Below, piece after piece: positions 16,129 to 24,562 of a stretch of 64,000 nucleotides of DNA. The notes beneath the pieces are model-generated. The model ran no database searches. It was not told where the DNA came from and saw only the letters and a list, made by a program, of their open reading frames with translations. Source of the stretch: Lachnospiraceae bacterium. GTDB lineage: Bacteria > Bacillota > Clostridia > Lachnospirales > Lachnospiraceae. Location: positions 1-64,000 of the forward strand of contig JAGAPO010000086.1 of NCBI GenBank assembly GCA_017623215.1. The letters are read 5' to 3'. The first letter of the stretch is position 1. Every line of letters starts with the position of its first letter. Both the position numbers and the translations under genes were made by a program.

Positions 16129-17208
16129 CTATGCTTTGTCTGTGCCGCTGTTCGTTTCGTCAAATAATTCGCGCCGAATCCGCAAAAACAGCTCCGGCTC
16201 CTCCGCACGGATAATTCTGCCGCTTAGCGTACTGAGCGGGAAATCCTTCGGAAATTCGAGCCTTGCTGCGTGCAGCAGCTGGCAGTTCAGGCCGAACTGC
16301 TCTTTAAAATACCGATTGCGCACACGGTTCCCGTATTTGTCATCTCCGATGAGCGGGTGGCCGATGCTTGCAAGATGTGCGCGGATCTGATGGGTCTTTC
16401 CCGTGATCAGGTGTACTTCAAGCAGAGTATAGTCCTTTGCCGTAACGAGAGGACGATATTCTGTGAGAATGCGGGATTCCTTTTCTTCTGTAGGCGTACA
16501 GGCCGCCGTTCGGGCGCTGCCGGAGCTTTGGGAACGGCTGTCAGACTTCCCCTCCTTCGCTGGAGAGGGGGCTGCCTTGACTCGGACCAGATTCTTCGCC
16601 GTATCCTTCACCAGCCATCCGTCTATCCGGCTTTCCTGCCGAATGGAGCCGAGCACGATGCAGTGGTAATATTTCTTCAGATTCCGGCTCTGGAAGGCGG
16701 CTGAAAGCTCCTGGAGGCCCTTCAGGCTTTTGCCCGCGGCTACAATTCCGCTGGTGTTGCGATCCAGGCGATTGCAGATTCCGGGGCGAAATCCAATAAG
16801 GTCGGCCTCGGTCAGGGAACCGCTCTCAAGCAGATACGAAAGGAGATATTCTACAAGCGATACGTCGGAACGTTCCGCTTTCTGAGAGAGCATTCCGGCC
16901 GGCTTATTGATGAACACGACATCCTCGTCCTCATACAGAATTGAGAGGGACTCTCCTGCCTTTGCGGCGGGAACTGCGGCAGGTGCATCTTCCGAGAATT
17001 CCGCGATTGTCGCATCGGAGAGGAACAGCTTAATCTCATCGCCAATCTCCGTTCGTTCCGAACCGTCCGCCTTCTTTCCGTTCAGGGTAATATTCTTTTT
17101 TCGCAGCATCTTGTAAAGAAAGCTTTTGGGAGCCTTCTTCAAATGCTTGGCCAGCAGCTTATCAAGGCGCTGACCGGCGTCGTTCTTGCCGACAATAATA
17201 AGTTTCAT
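16129..17208 (-). CDS. RluA-family 23S rRNA pseudouridine synthase (RluC/D type)
   Basis: A 359-residue enzyme with an N-terminal S4 RNA-binding domain (about 12-65) and a RluA catalytic domain; the catalytic Asp149 is in GICNRLDRNTSG and the HQIRAH motif follows near residue 280. A low-complexity insert of about 30 residues (about 217-246, rich in Ser, Ala and Lys) interrupts the catalytic domain and is probably a surface loop. AGGAGG lies before the ATG. Which uridines it modifies cannot be told from sequence. Confidence 0.92.
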   Translation of the reverse strand: MKLIIVGKNDAGQRLDKLLAKHLKKAPKSFLYKMLRKKNITLNGKKADGSERTEIGDEIKLFLSDATIAEFSEDAPAAVPAAKAGESLSILYEDEDVVFINKPAGMLSQKAERSDVSLVEYLLSYLLESGSLTEADLIGFRPGICNRLDRNTSGIVAAGKSLKGLQELSAAFQSRNLKKYYHCIVLGSIRQESRIDGWLVKDTAKNLVRVKAAPSPAKEGKSDSRSQSSGSARTAACTPTEEKESRILTEYRPLVTAKDYTLLEVHLITGKTHQIRAHLASIGHPLIGDDKYGNRVRNRYFKEQFGLNCQLLHAARLEFPKDFPLSTLSGRIIRAEEPELFLRIRRELFDETNSGTDKA

Positions 17209-17220
17209 ACAGGAAGCCTC

Positions 17221-17248
17221 CTATGCGTATTTCACTATGCGTATTTCA
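17221..17248. repeat. 14-bp perfect tandem duplication
   Basis: CTATGCGTATTTCA occurs twice in direct succession in the 45-bp gap between the RluA gene and the upstream membrane protein gene. It looks like a recent slippage or replication duplication. Confidence 0.7.
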
Positions 17249-17253
17249 GCGTC

Positions 17254-17832
17254 CTACGCGATCAGAGAACGCAGATAATCAATCAGTTCTTCCCGGTCCT
17301 CAGGTATTTCCGAAGGACGCTTCGCATTCTTTACCGCTTTTAAAAAGGCCTGTCGTTCCGTAACGACGCGGACATGATAGGAAAGGCCGCGCCGGCTGAT
17401 TTCTTTTTTCAGATAATCCTGGCAGTACGGTGCGAGCTCAGGCTTCTTTCCGTAGAGGCCAATCACCTCCCTGCCTGCGACAATCAGGAACGAAAGGTTC
17501 ATAATCTTCTCCTGAGAAGTAATGACCAGATCGGTAAAGATAGCATCCTCTTCGCGGATGACAGCCAGTCCCGCATGATACTCTTCTTCTGTCTGCGGGC
17601 GGTATGGCGCGAGCACGATAAAGCCGACCAGGGATTTGGCCATGGGAAGCGCGCACAGCATGGCAACGATGGTAAATACATTTGCATTGGAAAATTTGTT
17701 CAGAACGAGTCCGAGGATATATATCGCCACTCCGATTAGAATCCAGAGGATCGTACCGGTGATTCGCTTCTTTTTCTGGGCCGCGAGATAACCGCGTTCT
17801 CCACGCTCAAAACGATGTTTTTTTTCTTTCAT
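17254..17832 (-). CDS. Uncharacterised two-span membrane protein
   Basis: A 192-residue protein with a basic N-terminus (MKEKKHRFERGERGY), two hydrophobic segments (about 24-44 and 49-75) and a cytoplasmic domain of about 115 residues (LAVIREEDAIFTDLVIT, then a basic stretch and DYLRSLIA). I do not recognise the soluble domain. Its start lies 26 bp inside the preceding pseudouridine synthase gene, so it is cotranscribed and probably translationally coupled; the ribosome binding site is AAAGGAG. Confidence 0.8.
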   Translation of the reverse strand: MKEKKHRFERGERGYLAAQKKKRITGTILWILIGVAIYILGLVLNKFSNANVFTIVAMLCALPMAKSLVGFIVLAPYRPQTEEEYHAGLAVIREEDAIFTDLVITSQEKIMNLSFLIVAGREVIGLYGKKPELAPYCQDYLKKEISRRGLSYHVRVVTERQAFLKAVKNAKRPSEIPEDREELIDYLRSLIA

Positions 17833-18607
17833 GGAAATCTCCTTTTTCGTGTTCTTCCTTTGTCTGTTCCTTCTCTGCCGTCACATGCTGAAGGGCAGAG
17901 ATCTCGCTCTCTGTCAGCTTTCGGAATTCTCCGGGTCTCAGGATCTCGTCCAGAACGAGCGGCCCCATGGAGAGTCTTTTTAGATAGGTGACCTTCCTGT
18001 CCACTGCCTCGAACATGCGCTTAACCTGGTGGAATTTGCCTTCATGAATGGTGAGTCGGATCTCGGAGGTCCCCGTATCCGCGTTGGTCTTCAGGATCTC
18101 CAATCTGGCAGGCAGCGCGGTCAGTCCGCTGTCTACCACAAGTCCTTCTTCGAACCGCCTGATCTCCTGTTCGGTTACAAGGCCGTCTATTCTGGCGTAA
18201 TAGACCTTGTCCACATGCTTTTTGGGGGATAACAGGCTGTGCGCAAGAGGGCCGTCATTCGTTATGAGCAGCAGCCCTTCGGTATCCTTATCCAGACGTC
18301 CGACCGGGAACAGGTCCTTTCGTTTGGGCTGCGTAATCAGATCCAGCACGGTCTTTTCCCTACAATCCTCCGTTGCAGATACGACTCCTGCGGGCTTGTT
18401 GAGCATATAATATTCCAATGCTTCCAGACGAATGGGAGAACCGTTCACGGTCACCTCATCCGTATCCGGATTCACTTTGGTCTCGGGCGATTTCACAACG
18501 CCTCCGTTCAGGGCAACAAGGCCTTTTCGAATCCAAATCTTGATCTCACTTCTGGTTCCGATACCGGTCTCGGACAGATACCGATCCAGACGAAGTAATT
18601 GCTTCAT
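17807..18607 (-). CDS. RsuA/RluB-family pseudouridine synthase
   Basis: A 266-residue enzyme with an N-terminal S4 domain (RLDRYLSETGIGTRSE) and the RsuA-type catalytic motif GRLDKDTEGLLLITNDG, with catalytic Asp106; KLPxxHEGKFHQVKRM-like residues appear near 198-205. It modifies one uridine in small- or large-subunit rRNA; the subfamily cannot be fixed by eye. The start ATG is preceded by GAATGGAG in a variant of the intergenic element, and its 3' end overlaps the next gene. Confidence 0.92.
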   Translation of the reverse strand: MKQLLRLDRYLSETGIGTRSEIKIWIRKGLVALNGGVVKSPETKVNPDTDEVTVNGSPIRLEALEYYMLNKPAGVVSATEDCREKTVLDLITQPKRKDLFPVGRLDKDTEGLLLITNDGPLAHSLLSPKKHVDKVYYARIDGLVTEQEIRRFEEGLVVDSGLTALPARLEILKTNADTGTSEIRLTIHEGKFHQVKRMFEAVDRKVTYLKRLSMGPLVLDEILRPGEFRKLTESEISALQHVTAEKEQTKEEHEKGDFHERKKTSF

Positions 18608-18613
18608 AGATAC

Positions 18614-18637
18614 GCTCCATTCTCTGCCCGGTGCTGA
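18614..18637 (-). repeat. Variant of the GGAATGGAG element before the RsuA-family gene
   Basis: Minus strand CCGGGCAGAGAATGGAG lies between the stop of the upstream methyltransferase gene and this gene's ATG. It resembles only the 3' half of the element, with GAGAATGGAG instead of GGAATGGAG. Confidence 0.3.
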
Positions 18638-20032
18638 CTACATCAGACGCCAGCCGGGCAGATATTTATTCTTCAGGATGCCGCGGGTTACTTTTCCCCA
18701 GCCAAGCGGATAGCCGTCCACACATACCAGGCACCAGCCTTCCGCAGCATCCGGAACCTCAATGCTCTCGCACTTTAAGTAACGGATGACCCGTTCATCC
18801 GAAGCGGAAAGATCGATGCATTTCTCATATTCTTCTTTTCGAAGCGCGCACGCTAAGGCCTGACTTGGCTCAAAGCGATTCTTCTTCATCTCGCCCATTA
18901 ATAGGCCGGAACGCAGAACGCGCAGGCCGTTCAGGGACGGAAGGCATTCCGGCATCAGATATACCTTGTCCTCGCGTACGGTCAGAAGATTCGGATTCAC
19001 CGGCATCTGCAGACTCTGAATGAACTCCGCCGCTTCTCCGCTAAGCGCTGCCTTTTTTCCCGAAAAGCCTTTGGAGGGAAGAAGCTCCTCACCCTTTTTA
19101 TGGAACAGCGCCACAAAATGCCCCTCCCCTTTCAGTCTATGCGGCCAAAGACGAAGCGCGTCCTTTACTTCCTCTCTTCCGTCCGCCCATTCCGGATGTC
19201 CGTGATCAAAGCCTTCATATGAAAGCTCCGGATCGGAACAGTTATCCGCGCCCGGAAGCGGTACTGTCTCAAGGTCAGGAAAGGTATCCAGAAGCCAGGT
19301 TACCGTCTGTTCGTCCTCCTCCGGCGAGAATGTGCAGGTCGAATACAGCAGATATCCGCCGGGGGCCAGCATGGCCACCGCATGGGGAAGAATCTCAAGC
19401 TGCAGGTCGTGATAATATCCGACACCGTACTGCTCCCAGTTCTTCATAATCGCAGGGCTCTTTCGGAACATTCCCTCGCCGGAGCACGGAGCGTCTACCA
19501 GAATTCGATTGAAGAATCCCTGAAAGCTTCCGGCAAGCTTTGCCGGGCTTTCGCTGATTACAGCGGCGTTCCTGACGCCGAACAATTCAATATTCTTTAA
19601 CAGGGCTTTCGCGCGGGAATTGCTGATGTCATTGGCAACCAGCACGCCCTCCCCCTTCAGCATTGCCGCAAGCTCGGTGCTCTTTCCACCGGGGGCCGCG
19701 CACAGATCCAGAACCCGATCGCCGGGTTTTACGGGCAAAAGGCTGGCCGGAGTCATCGCACTCGGCTCCTGCAGATAATAAAGTCCTGCATAATAATAGG
19801 GATGCTTGGCGGGCCGTTCGCCGCCGTCACAGTAATAACCGTTCTTAATCCAGCCCACTCGTTCTAACGCGAACGGGCTTAATGCCTCAAAGGCCTCCGG
19901 TGAAAGCTTTAAGGTATTCACACGCAGGCCGTTCAGATTCTTATCCTCAAAGCAGGCGAGGTAGCGTTCGTATTCGCTTCCCAGCAGCTGCTTCATTCGT
20001 GTCTCATATAATTCAGGAAGTATGGTTCCCAC
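18638..20032 (-). CDS. RsmB/RsmF-type rRNA (cytosine-C5) methyltransferase
   Basis: A 464-residue SAM-dependent enzyme that methylates a cytosine in rRNA. The SAM loop is LDLCAAPGGKS (about 108-118); the two catalytic cysteines are Cys183 in DAPCSGEGMF and Cys233 in YSTCTF. The C-terminal 160 residues form a PUA-like/NusB-distal RNA-binding region typical of RsmF. The start is a GTG at 20030-20032, nine bases after AAAGGAG; the TTG further upstream lies inside the preceding gene. Confidence 0.92.
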   Translation of the reverse strand: MGTILPELYETRMKQLLGSEYERYLACFEDKNLNGLRVNTLKLSPEAFEALSPFALERVGWIKNGYYCDGGERPAKHPYYYAGLYYLQEPSAMTPASLLPVKPGDRVLDLCAAPGGKSTELAAMLKGEGVLVANDISNSRAKALLKNIELFGVRNAAVISESPAKLAGSFQGFFNRILVDAPCSGEGMFRKSPAIMKNWEQYGVGYYHDLQLEILPHAVAMLAPGGYLLYSTCTFSPEEDEQTVTWLLDTFPDLETVPLPGADNCSDPELSYEGFDHGHPEWADGREEVKDALRLWPHRLKGEGHFVALFHKKGEELLPSKGFSGKKAALSGEAAEFIQSLQMPVNPNLLTVREDKVYLMPECLPSLNGLRVLRSGLLMGEMKKNRFEPSQALACALRKEEYEKCIDLSASDERVIRYLKCESIEVPDAAEGWCLVCVDGYPLGWGKVTRGILKNKYLPGWRLM

Positions 20033-20063
20033 TCGTCTTGTCTCCTTTCCTGGCCGAAGCCTG

Positions 20064-20867
20064 TCAGCCAAGGCTCTGTGCCCGATATCCTTCGGAGATA
20101 ATATCCAGTTCTCTGCTGAATCGGGAAAGCTGTTCGAGATCCCCCGTGTTATAGATCCGGAAGAATTCGTCCTGGATCTTTACAACCTCGCGCTTGTTCG
20201 CTACCTTGTAAAGGTTCTGAATATTGGTCAGAATATCGGCTACAATATGCGCCTTAATATTAAAGGAATTCTGAGCGTCCATAATCTCATCGCGCACCGA
20301 GGACATCTCCTGATCCAGAACGATAATTGCCTCGGCCGCCTTATGAAGCCGGCTGCTCAGATTCTCCGGCATATTCTCCTTGTATTTGTACTGAAGGGAA
20401 TGCTCAATCGTCGCCCAGAAATTCATCGCGAGCGTTCGAATCTGAATCTCAACATGAATCTCTCTGGGCCCCCTCATCGTCTCCACCGTATAACAGATTA
20501 TCATATGATAGCTTCTGTATCCGCTGGCCTTCTGGTTGACGATATAATCCTTCTCGCTCTTGACTGTCATATCCGAGCGATGCTTAATCATATCAACTAC
20601 CTTATAAATATCCTCGACAAACTGGCAGATTATGCGGATTCCCGCAATATCTTCGATGTGCTCCTCCATCTTATCGAGGCTGATCTGCTTTTTCTGCGCC
20701 TTCTCCAATATACTGGAAATAGTCTTGACGCGCCCGTTCACCTGCTCAATCGGCGAGTAGATGCCCGCCATTCTGTGCTCTTTTATGATGTGATTGAACT
20801 TGACCACCAGCTCATCCACAGCAAGCGCGTATGGATCCAGAATCTCTCTCCAAAGCTGTATCTCCAT
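20064..20867 (-). CDS. Small alarmone synthetase (RelA/SpoT nucleotidyltransferase domain)
   Basis: A 267-residue single-domain (p)ppGpp synthetase of the RelP/RelQ type with no hydrolase, TGS or ACT domains. Synthetase motifs: VNGRVKTISSILEK, HIEDIAGIRIICQFVEDIY, the G-loop region DYIVNQKASGYRSYH and the catalytic Glu segment EIQIRTLAMNFWATIEHSL. The ATG at 20865-20867 follows GGAATGGAG. In B. subtilis such enzymes make alarmone on transcriptional cue; the C-terminal 70 residues, predicted helical, probably mediate tetramer assembly (inference). Confidence 0.92.
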   Translation of the reverse strand: MEIQLWREILDPYALAVDELVVKFNHIIKEHRMAGIYSPIEQVNGRVKTISSILEKAQKKQISLDKMEEHIEDIAGIRIICQFVEDIYKVVDMIKHRSDMTVKSEKDYIVNQKASGYRSYHMIICYTVETMRGPREIHVEIQIRTLAMNFWATIEHSLQYKYKENMPENLSSRLHKAAEAIIVLDQEMSSVRDEIMDAQNSFNIKAHIVADILTNIQNLYKVANKREVVKIQDEFFRIYNTGDLEQLSRFSRELDIISEGYRAQSLG

Positions 20868-20872
20868 ATACA

Positions 20873-20907
20873 CTCCATTCCGCCTGCAAATCGCAGGCCC
20901 CCAAATC
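20873..20907 (-). repeat. GGAATGGAG intergenic element, copy E (before the alarmone synthetase)
   Basis: Minus strand: ATTTGGGGGCCTGC, a short loop, GCAGGC and GGAATGGAG. The GCCTGC/GCAGGC arms form a perfect 6-bp hairpin directly before the ribosome binding site, a compact form of the element. Confidence 0.5.
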
Positions 20908-20920
20908 ATTGCTTCTGCCC

Positions 20921-20970
20921 GAAAAAAACAGCAGCTCTGCGGACTTTTGGACACAGAGTGCTGTTTTTCG
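20921..20970 (-). terminator. Intrinsic terminator after the LCP gene
   Basis: A long stem (AAAAACAGCA-CTCTG paired with CAGAG-C-TGCTGTTTTT, one bulged base) ending in TTTTTTTC on the minus strand, 22 bp after the LCP stop. It separates the LCP gene from the alarmone synthetase gene. Confidence 0.75.
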
Positions 20971-20991
20971 AAAACGGCAGGCAGTTATCTG

Positions 20992-22761
20992 CTATTCCTC
21001 ATAATCGCCGTAAATAAATTCGTGAAGTACCTCCACATTCTTCTTTAGATCCGGAATCAGAACAGACATTCCGCGAACCCTTCCCTCGTCATAGGCGCCG
21101 TCGGCCGGAAGACACAGTTCCTGCATCTCAAGTGAATGCAGCTCTACAAACTCTTCCAGGCACTCGCTGAACTGCTCCTGCGTCAAATCCGTTGTAAGCA
21201 AAGGAAGAATATTATTCATAATCAGCGCCAGCTCTACGAGACTCTTGGACTTATACCTGTCAAATATCGCGTTCAGAACAATTCTGTGTCTGGAAGTCCG
21301 GCCATAATCGTTCTTCAGATTATCTCCGGTCGGGACATAACGGACACGGCAATATCCAAGTACCTGATTCCCGTTCAGCAGCTGCGTTCCCGCAACTGTG
21401 TTGCGGTACAGCGGATTGGAAATATAGTTCGTTGTATTCAGATAATTCGACTCGGTTCTGGTCAGGGTAAGCTCCAGGCCGCCGAGGTCATCAATAATCT
21501 GTTCAAAGGATTCAAAATTAACCAGGATGTATCCGTCGAGTTCAATATCGAAATTGAGCTCGATCGTCTCATATAATAACGGTACACCTCCAAAGGTATA
21601 GGCTGCGTTCAGCTTATTGTCCTTATAGCCCGGAATCGCAACCAGCATATCGCGCATCAGAGAGGTAAGCTTAACGGAGCCGTCCCTCGTATCCAGTGTT
21701 CCGATGATCATCAGGTCCGTACGTCCTCTTCCGCCGCCGGCATCAATTGCCTCTTCTCCGAGCAGCAGAATATTAATTACTTCCGCTTCCCGTCTTGCGG
21801 TTCCTTCATTGGCGTTCAGGTCAACATCCGGCGTATCGGTCGGTGTCGGACCTTCCGCAGTCCCTGTCGATGGCTCAATCTCGTCGAATTCGCTGACTGT
21901 CTCAACGGTATTGCCCTGATCCTTGTTAATTCTCCAGTAGGCATACCGGCCGGCCATATCAATCAGAAAAGAGCGTCCGGAACTGGTTCCGATTAATAAG
22001 GCAAAGGAGCAGCCGAGGACTAAAAACACCGATACAATCGGAATCAGAATCCTGCGCAGCTTCCTTGGCTTCTTCCCGTCCGGCTCCTCCGAAGCGGTAG
22101 GAGGTTCATCGCCCAACTCGGATGTTACCTGCGCGGCGAGGGAGGCATTGATGCTCGCAAGAATCTCATCCTCTTCCTTGCGGCGCCGTTCCGCCTCTTT
22201 GACCGGATCGGTCTCATAAGAAGAGAACGGCTTCTCCTCGTCCGGCTTCTGATACGATTCTTCCGGCTCGGAATCGTAGGCTTCCGGCTGTACTTCTTCG
22301 TCGTCACCTGCTTCCTCAGAGCCGTCAATAGCTGCTGCAGCCTCCCGAAGGACATTCGCAAAAAGCTCTTCTTCAAACTCTTCATCCAACGGCTCCTCTG
22401 TGCCATCGCAGCCGTTCGCCCCGCCTTCCGGGACGTTCTCCGGTATGGTATCCTTATCCTGCGCGGCAGCGCCCGCAAGATTCTCTGCATCGGGTTCAGA
22501 TGATGGTACCCGGTCGGATTGTCCGGCCCTAAAAGCAGCGGCATTCATCATGGAAAGTCTGGATGCCTTTCTTTCAGCACCCTCCTTGGCGGCGGCCTCA
22601 ATATCGATCCACTGGAATTCATCATCACTGTTAATATCCAGATTGATGTCCTCCTCTTCCTCGTCGTTCTCGGAAAATGCTTTGGAAAGGTTCTTATAGA
22701 ACTCCTCATCGCCAGACGGATCGTAATCTTTTGTATTGTTGATCGAATTATCGTTCTTCAT
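20992..22761 (-). CDS. LytR-CpsA-Psr (LCP) family protein with a long acidic N-terminus
   Basis: A 589-residue cell-envelope enzyme expected to transfer undecaprenyl-linked polymers such as teichoic acid or capsule to peptidoglycan. Residues 1-230 are cytoplasmic, very acidic and low complexity (many Glu/Asp); a single membrane span follows at about 237-258; the extracellular LCP domain includes GRTDLMIIGTLDT, LTSLMRDM, NAAYTFGG, and GYCRVRY with Arg residues that bind the lipid pyrophosphate. AAGGAG precedes the ATG. It is adjacent to, and about 50% like, the next LCP gene, so the two are a tandem duplication. Confidence 0.9.
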   Translation of the reverse strand: MKNDNSINNTKDYDPSGDEEFYKNLSKAFSENDEEEEDINLDINSDDEFQWIDIEAAAKEGAERKASRLSMMNAAAFRAGQSDRVPSSEPDAENLAGAAAQDKDTIPENVPEGGANGCDGTEEPLDEEFEEELFANVLREAAAAIDGSEEAGDDEEVQPEAYDSEPEESYQKPDEEKPFSSYETDPVKEAERRRKEEDEILASINASLAAQVTSELGDEPPTASEEPDGKKPRKLRRILIPIVSVFLVLGCSFALLIGTSSGRSFLIDMAGRYAYWRINKDQGNTVETVSEFDEIEPSTGTAEGPTPTDTPDVDLNANEGTARREAEVINILLLGEEAIDAGGGRGRTDLMIIGTLDTRDGSVKLTSLMRDMLVAIPGYKDNKLNAAYTFGGVPLLYETIELNFDIELDGYILVNFESFEQIIDDLGGLELTLTRTESNYLNTTNYISNPLYRNTVAGTQLLNGNQVLGYCRVRYVPTGDNLKNDYGRTSRHRIVLNAIFDRYKSKSLVELALIMNNILPLLTTDLTQEQFSECLEEFVELHSLEMQELCLPADGAYDEGRVRGMSVLIPDLKKNVEVLHEFIYGDYEE

Positions 22762-22879
22762 CCGGTTACTCCTTATGTGGTATGGTCTCCGTTCCTTTGT
22801 GTTATCCTAAGTATAACATAAATTTTGCAATCTGCATACCCGTTTTTTACAAAATCAGCCGGTTATTCATTATCTTTCG

Positions 22880-24271
22880 TTATCTTGCGGCACTGCTGCC
22901 TTCTGTTGTGTCTTCCGGAACCTCTTCGGTTCCGTCATCAAAGATGAAGTCATACAAAATCTCGATATTGGCTTCCAGATCCGGGTCAAGAACGGAACCA
23001 ACGCCGTCTACTCTGCGGCTTGTATAGGCTCCCTCAGCCGGAATCTGGAGGCTTTCGATCTCCGTGATGCGATTCTCAATGAAATCCACCAGTAAATCCT
23101 CCATCTGCTGCTTCGTTAAATCGGTGGTAACATAACCAAGCAATCGGTTCATCAGAACAACGAGCTCGGTGACACCCTTAGATTTATATGCTTCAAATAC
23201 CGTGGACAGAACTCTTCTTTGTCTTACGGTACGCCCAAAATCATAATTGGCTCCGCCCAGCGTTGGAACCTTTCTGACGCGGCAGTACCCGACAACCTGA
23301 TTGCCGTTCAGCAAGTTGACTCCGGGCTTTACATTCCGGTACTCCTCCTTGGAAATATAGTTGGTGGTATTCAGATAGTTGGCTTCCGTTTCCGTCAGTT
23401 CAATCTCAACACCGCCTATCCGATCCACGATAGCTTCGAGGCCGTCGAAGCCAACCAGCACATAACCGTCCAGCTTAATCTTAAAATTGGTCTCGATCGT
23501 CTCATATACAGACTTCATGCCGCCCTTGCCGTAGGCCGCGTTGATCTTGGTCTTGTTATACCCCGGAATCTGCACATAAGTATCGCGCAGAATGGAGGTC
23601 AGCTTAATTGTCTTATCCTTCGTGTTAAGCGACGCAATCATAAGCGTATCCGCACGGCTTCCGGGAAGTACCGACTCAATTCCGACCAGCAGAATGTTCG
23701 TCACATAATCCTCGCTTCTGGCATCCGCCGGGCTCTCATGCGTGTTCGGCTTTTCATGGCCGACGTTCGTTATCACATTGCCATTCTCGTCGGTCGTGAG
23801 AATATTGCCTTCCTCATCCACGACCACCGTGTTGCCTTCCGCGTCCGTCGCTGTCATCGTACCGCGGTTAATTCCGCTGTCCACATACGTTACCACGAGC
23901 CGGATCAACAGACGTCTTCCGATCGGGGTACCAACCAAAAATACACATGCCAAAATCAGGGTTCCCAGAATTCCTCCCACAATCTTAAGCCCTGTATGCT
24001 TCTTTTTCTTTCTGTGTCTTGCGCTCATATTGACCGCTTCCTCCTTCGATGATTGATTCCGAATGCCCGCGTCCCATTCCGGAGCATCCGAGGTATCCTG
24101 CGCATCGTATTCCTCTGCCGCCTCTCTTGTCAGACGCTCCTCATTGTCTTCTTCAATCTCCTCTTCAATCTGCTTTCCAAGCTGCGCGCTGATATCTTTC
24201 AGGAATTCCTCCGTATATTCTTCCTCATCGGATCCAGCATCACTGCCCTGCCTGTCGTTGTTATAATCCAT
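22880..24271 (-). CDS. LytR-CpsA-Psr (LCP) family protein
   Basis: A 463-residue paralogue of the neighbouring LCP enzyme. A cytoplasmic acidic region (1-80) and basic patch (RHRKKKKH) precede a membrane span (about 96-114). Between the span and the LCP domain lies a short repeat, about 135-170, with units like DAEGNTV, DEEGNIL and DENGNVI. LCP motifs: GSRADTLMIASLNT, LTSILRDT, NAAYGKGG and GYCRVRK. The ATG at 24269-24271 follows CAGGAATGGAG. Both LCP genes probably act in the same wall-polymer pathway. Confidence 0.9.
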   Translation of the reverse strand: MDYNNDRQGSDAGSDEEEYTEEFLKDISAQLGKQIEEEIEEDNEERLTREAAEEYDAQDTSDAPEWDAGIRNQSSKEEAVNMSARHRKKKKHTGLKIVGGILGTLILACVFLVGTPIGRRLLIRLVVTYVDSGINRGTMTATDAEGNTVVVDEEGNILTTDENGNVITNVGHEKPNTHESPADARSEDYVTNILLVGIESVLPGSRADTLMIASLNTKDKTIKLTSILRDTYVQIPGYNKTKINAAYGKGGMKSVYETIETNFKIKLDGYVLVGFDGLEAIVDRIGGVEIELTETEANYLNTTNYISKEEYRNVKPGVNLLNGNQVVGYCRVRKVPTLGGANYDFGRTVRQRRVLSTVFEAYKSKGVTELVVLMNRLLGYVTTDLTKQQMEDLLVDFIENRITEIESLQIPAEGAYTSRRVDGVGSVLDPDLEANIEILYDFIFDDGTEEVPEDTTEGSSAAR

Positions 24272-24279
24272 ATCGTAAT

Positions 24280-24292
24280 CTCCATTCCTGAT
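24280..24292 (-). repeat. Short GGAATGGAG motif before the LCP gene
   Basis: Minus strand TATCAGGAATGGAG supplies the ribosome binding site. A second GGCAGGAATGG lies about 45 bp further upstream (near 24327-24335), suggesting a degenerate or duplicated element. Confidence 0.3.
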
Positions 24293-24562
24293 AAACTGAA
24301 TGTACACGAACCTAATACCCATTCCTGCCACCGTATCCCATGATACAGTCGTATATTAGCCGATGCTTGTGTACCTTTTTTCAATCTACTCCTTATATGT
24401 GTCAAAAAAAGGCAAATTTTCTTGCAAAATTCTTAAGATGAGCCATTTTTGAAGGTGGGTATAACAAAAACAGCCATCGTAGCGGAGATCCGCGGGAAGG
24501 CCGTTCTTGTCCGTTGTAATTATTCTGTCCTGAAGTATTTCGTTCCCTGGTATAGGAAACGA

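Noticed and set aside
20022..21017. A rightward 331-codon frame opposite the alarmone synthetase.
   Set aside because: The minus-strand gene has clear RelA/SpoT motifs; the opposite frame has none and no ribosome binding site.
23219..24052. A rightward 277-codon frame opposite the LCP gene.
   Set aside because: The LCP motifs on the minus strand are decisive; this is an antisense shadow.
24449..24562. A rightward stretch beginning KTAIVAEIRGKAVLVR, reminiscent of the start of RsgI-type anti-sigma factors.
   Set aside because: Only about 16 residues look similar, there is no clear start or downstream domain, and it runs into the antisense of pepD.
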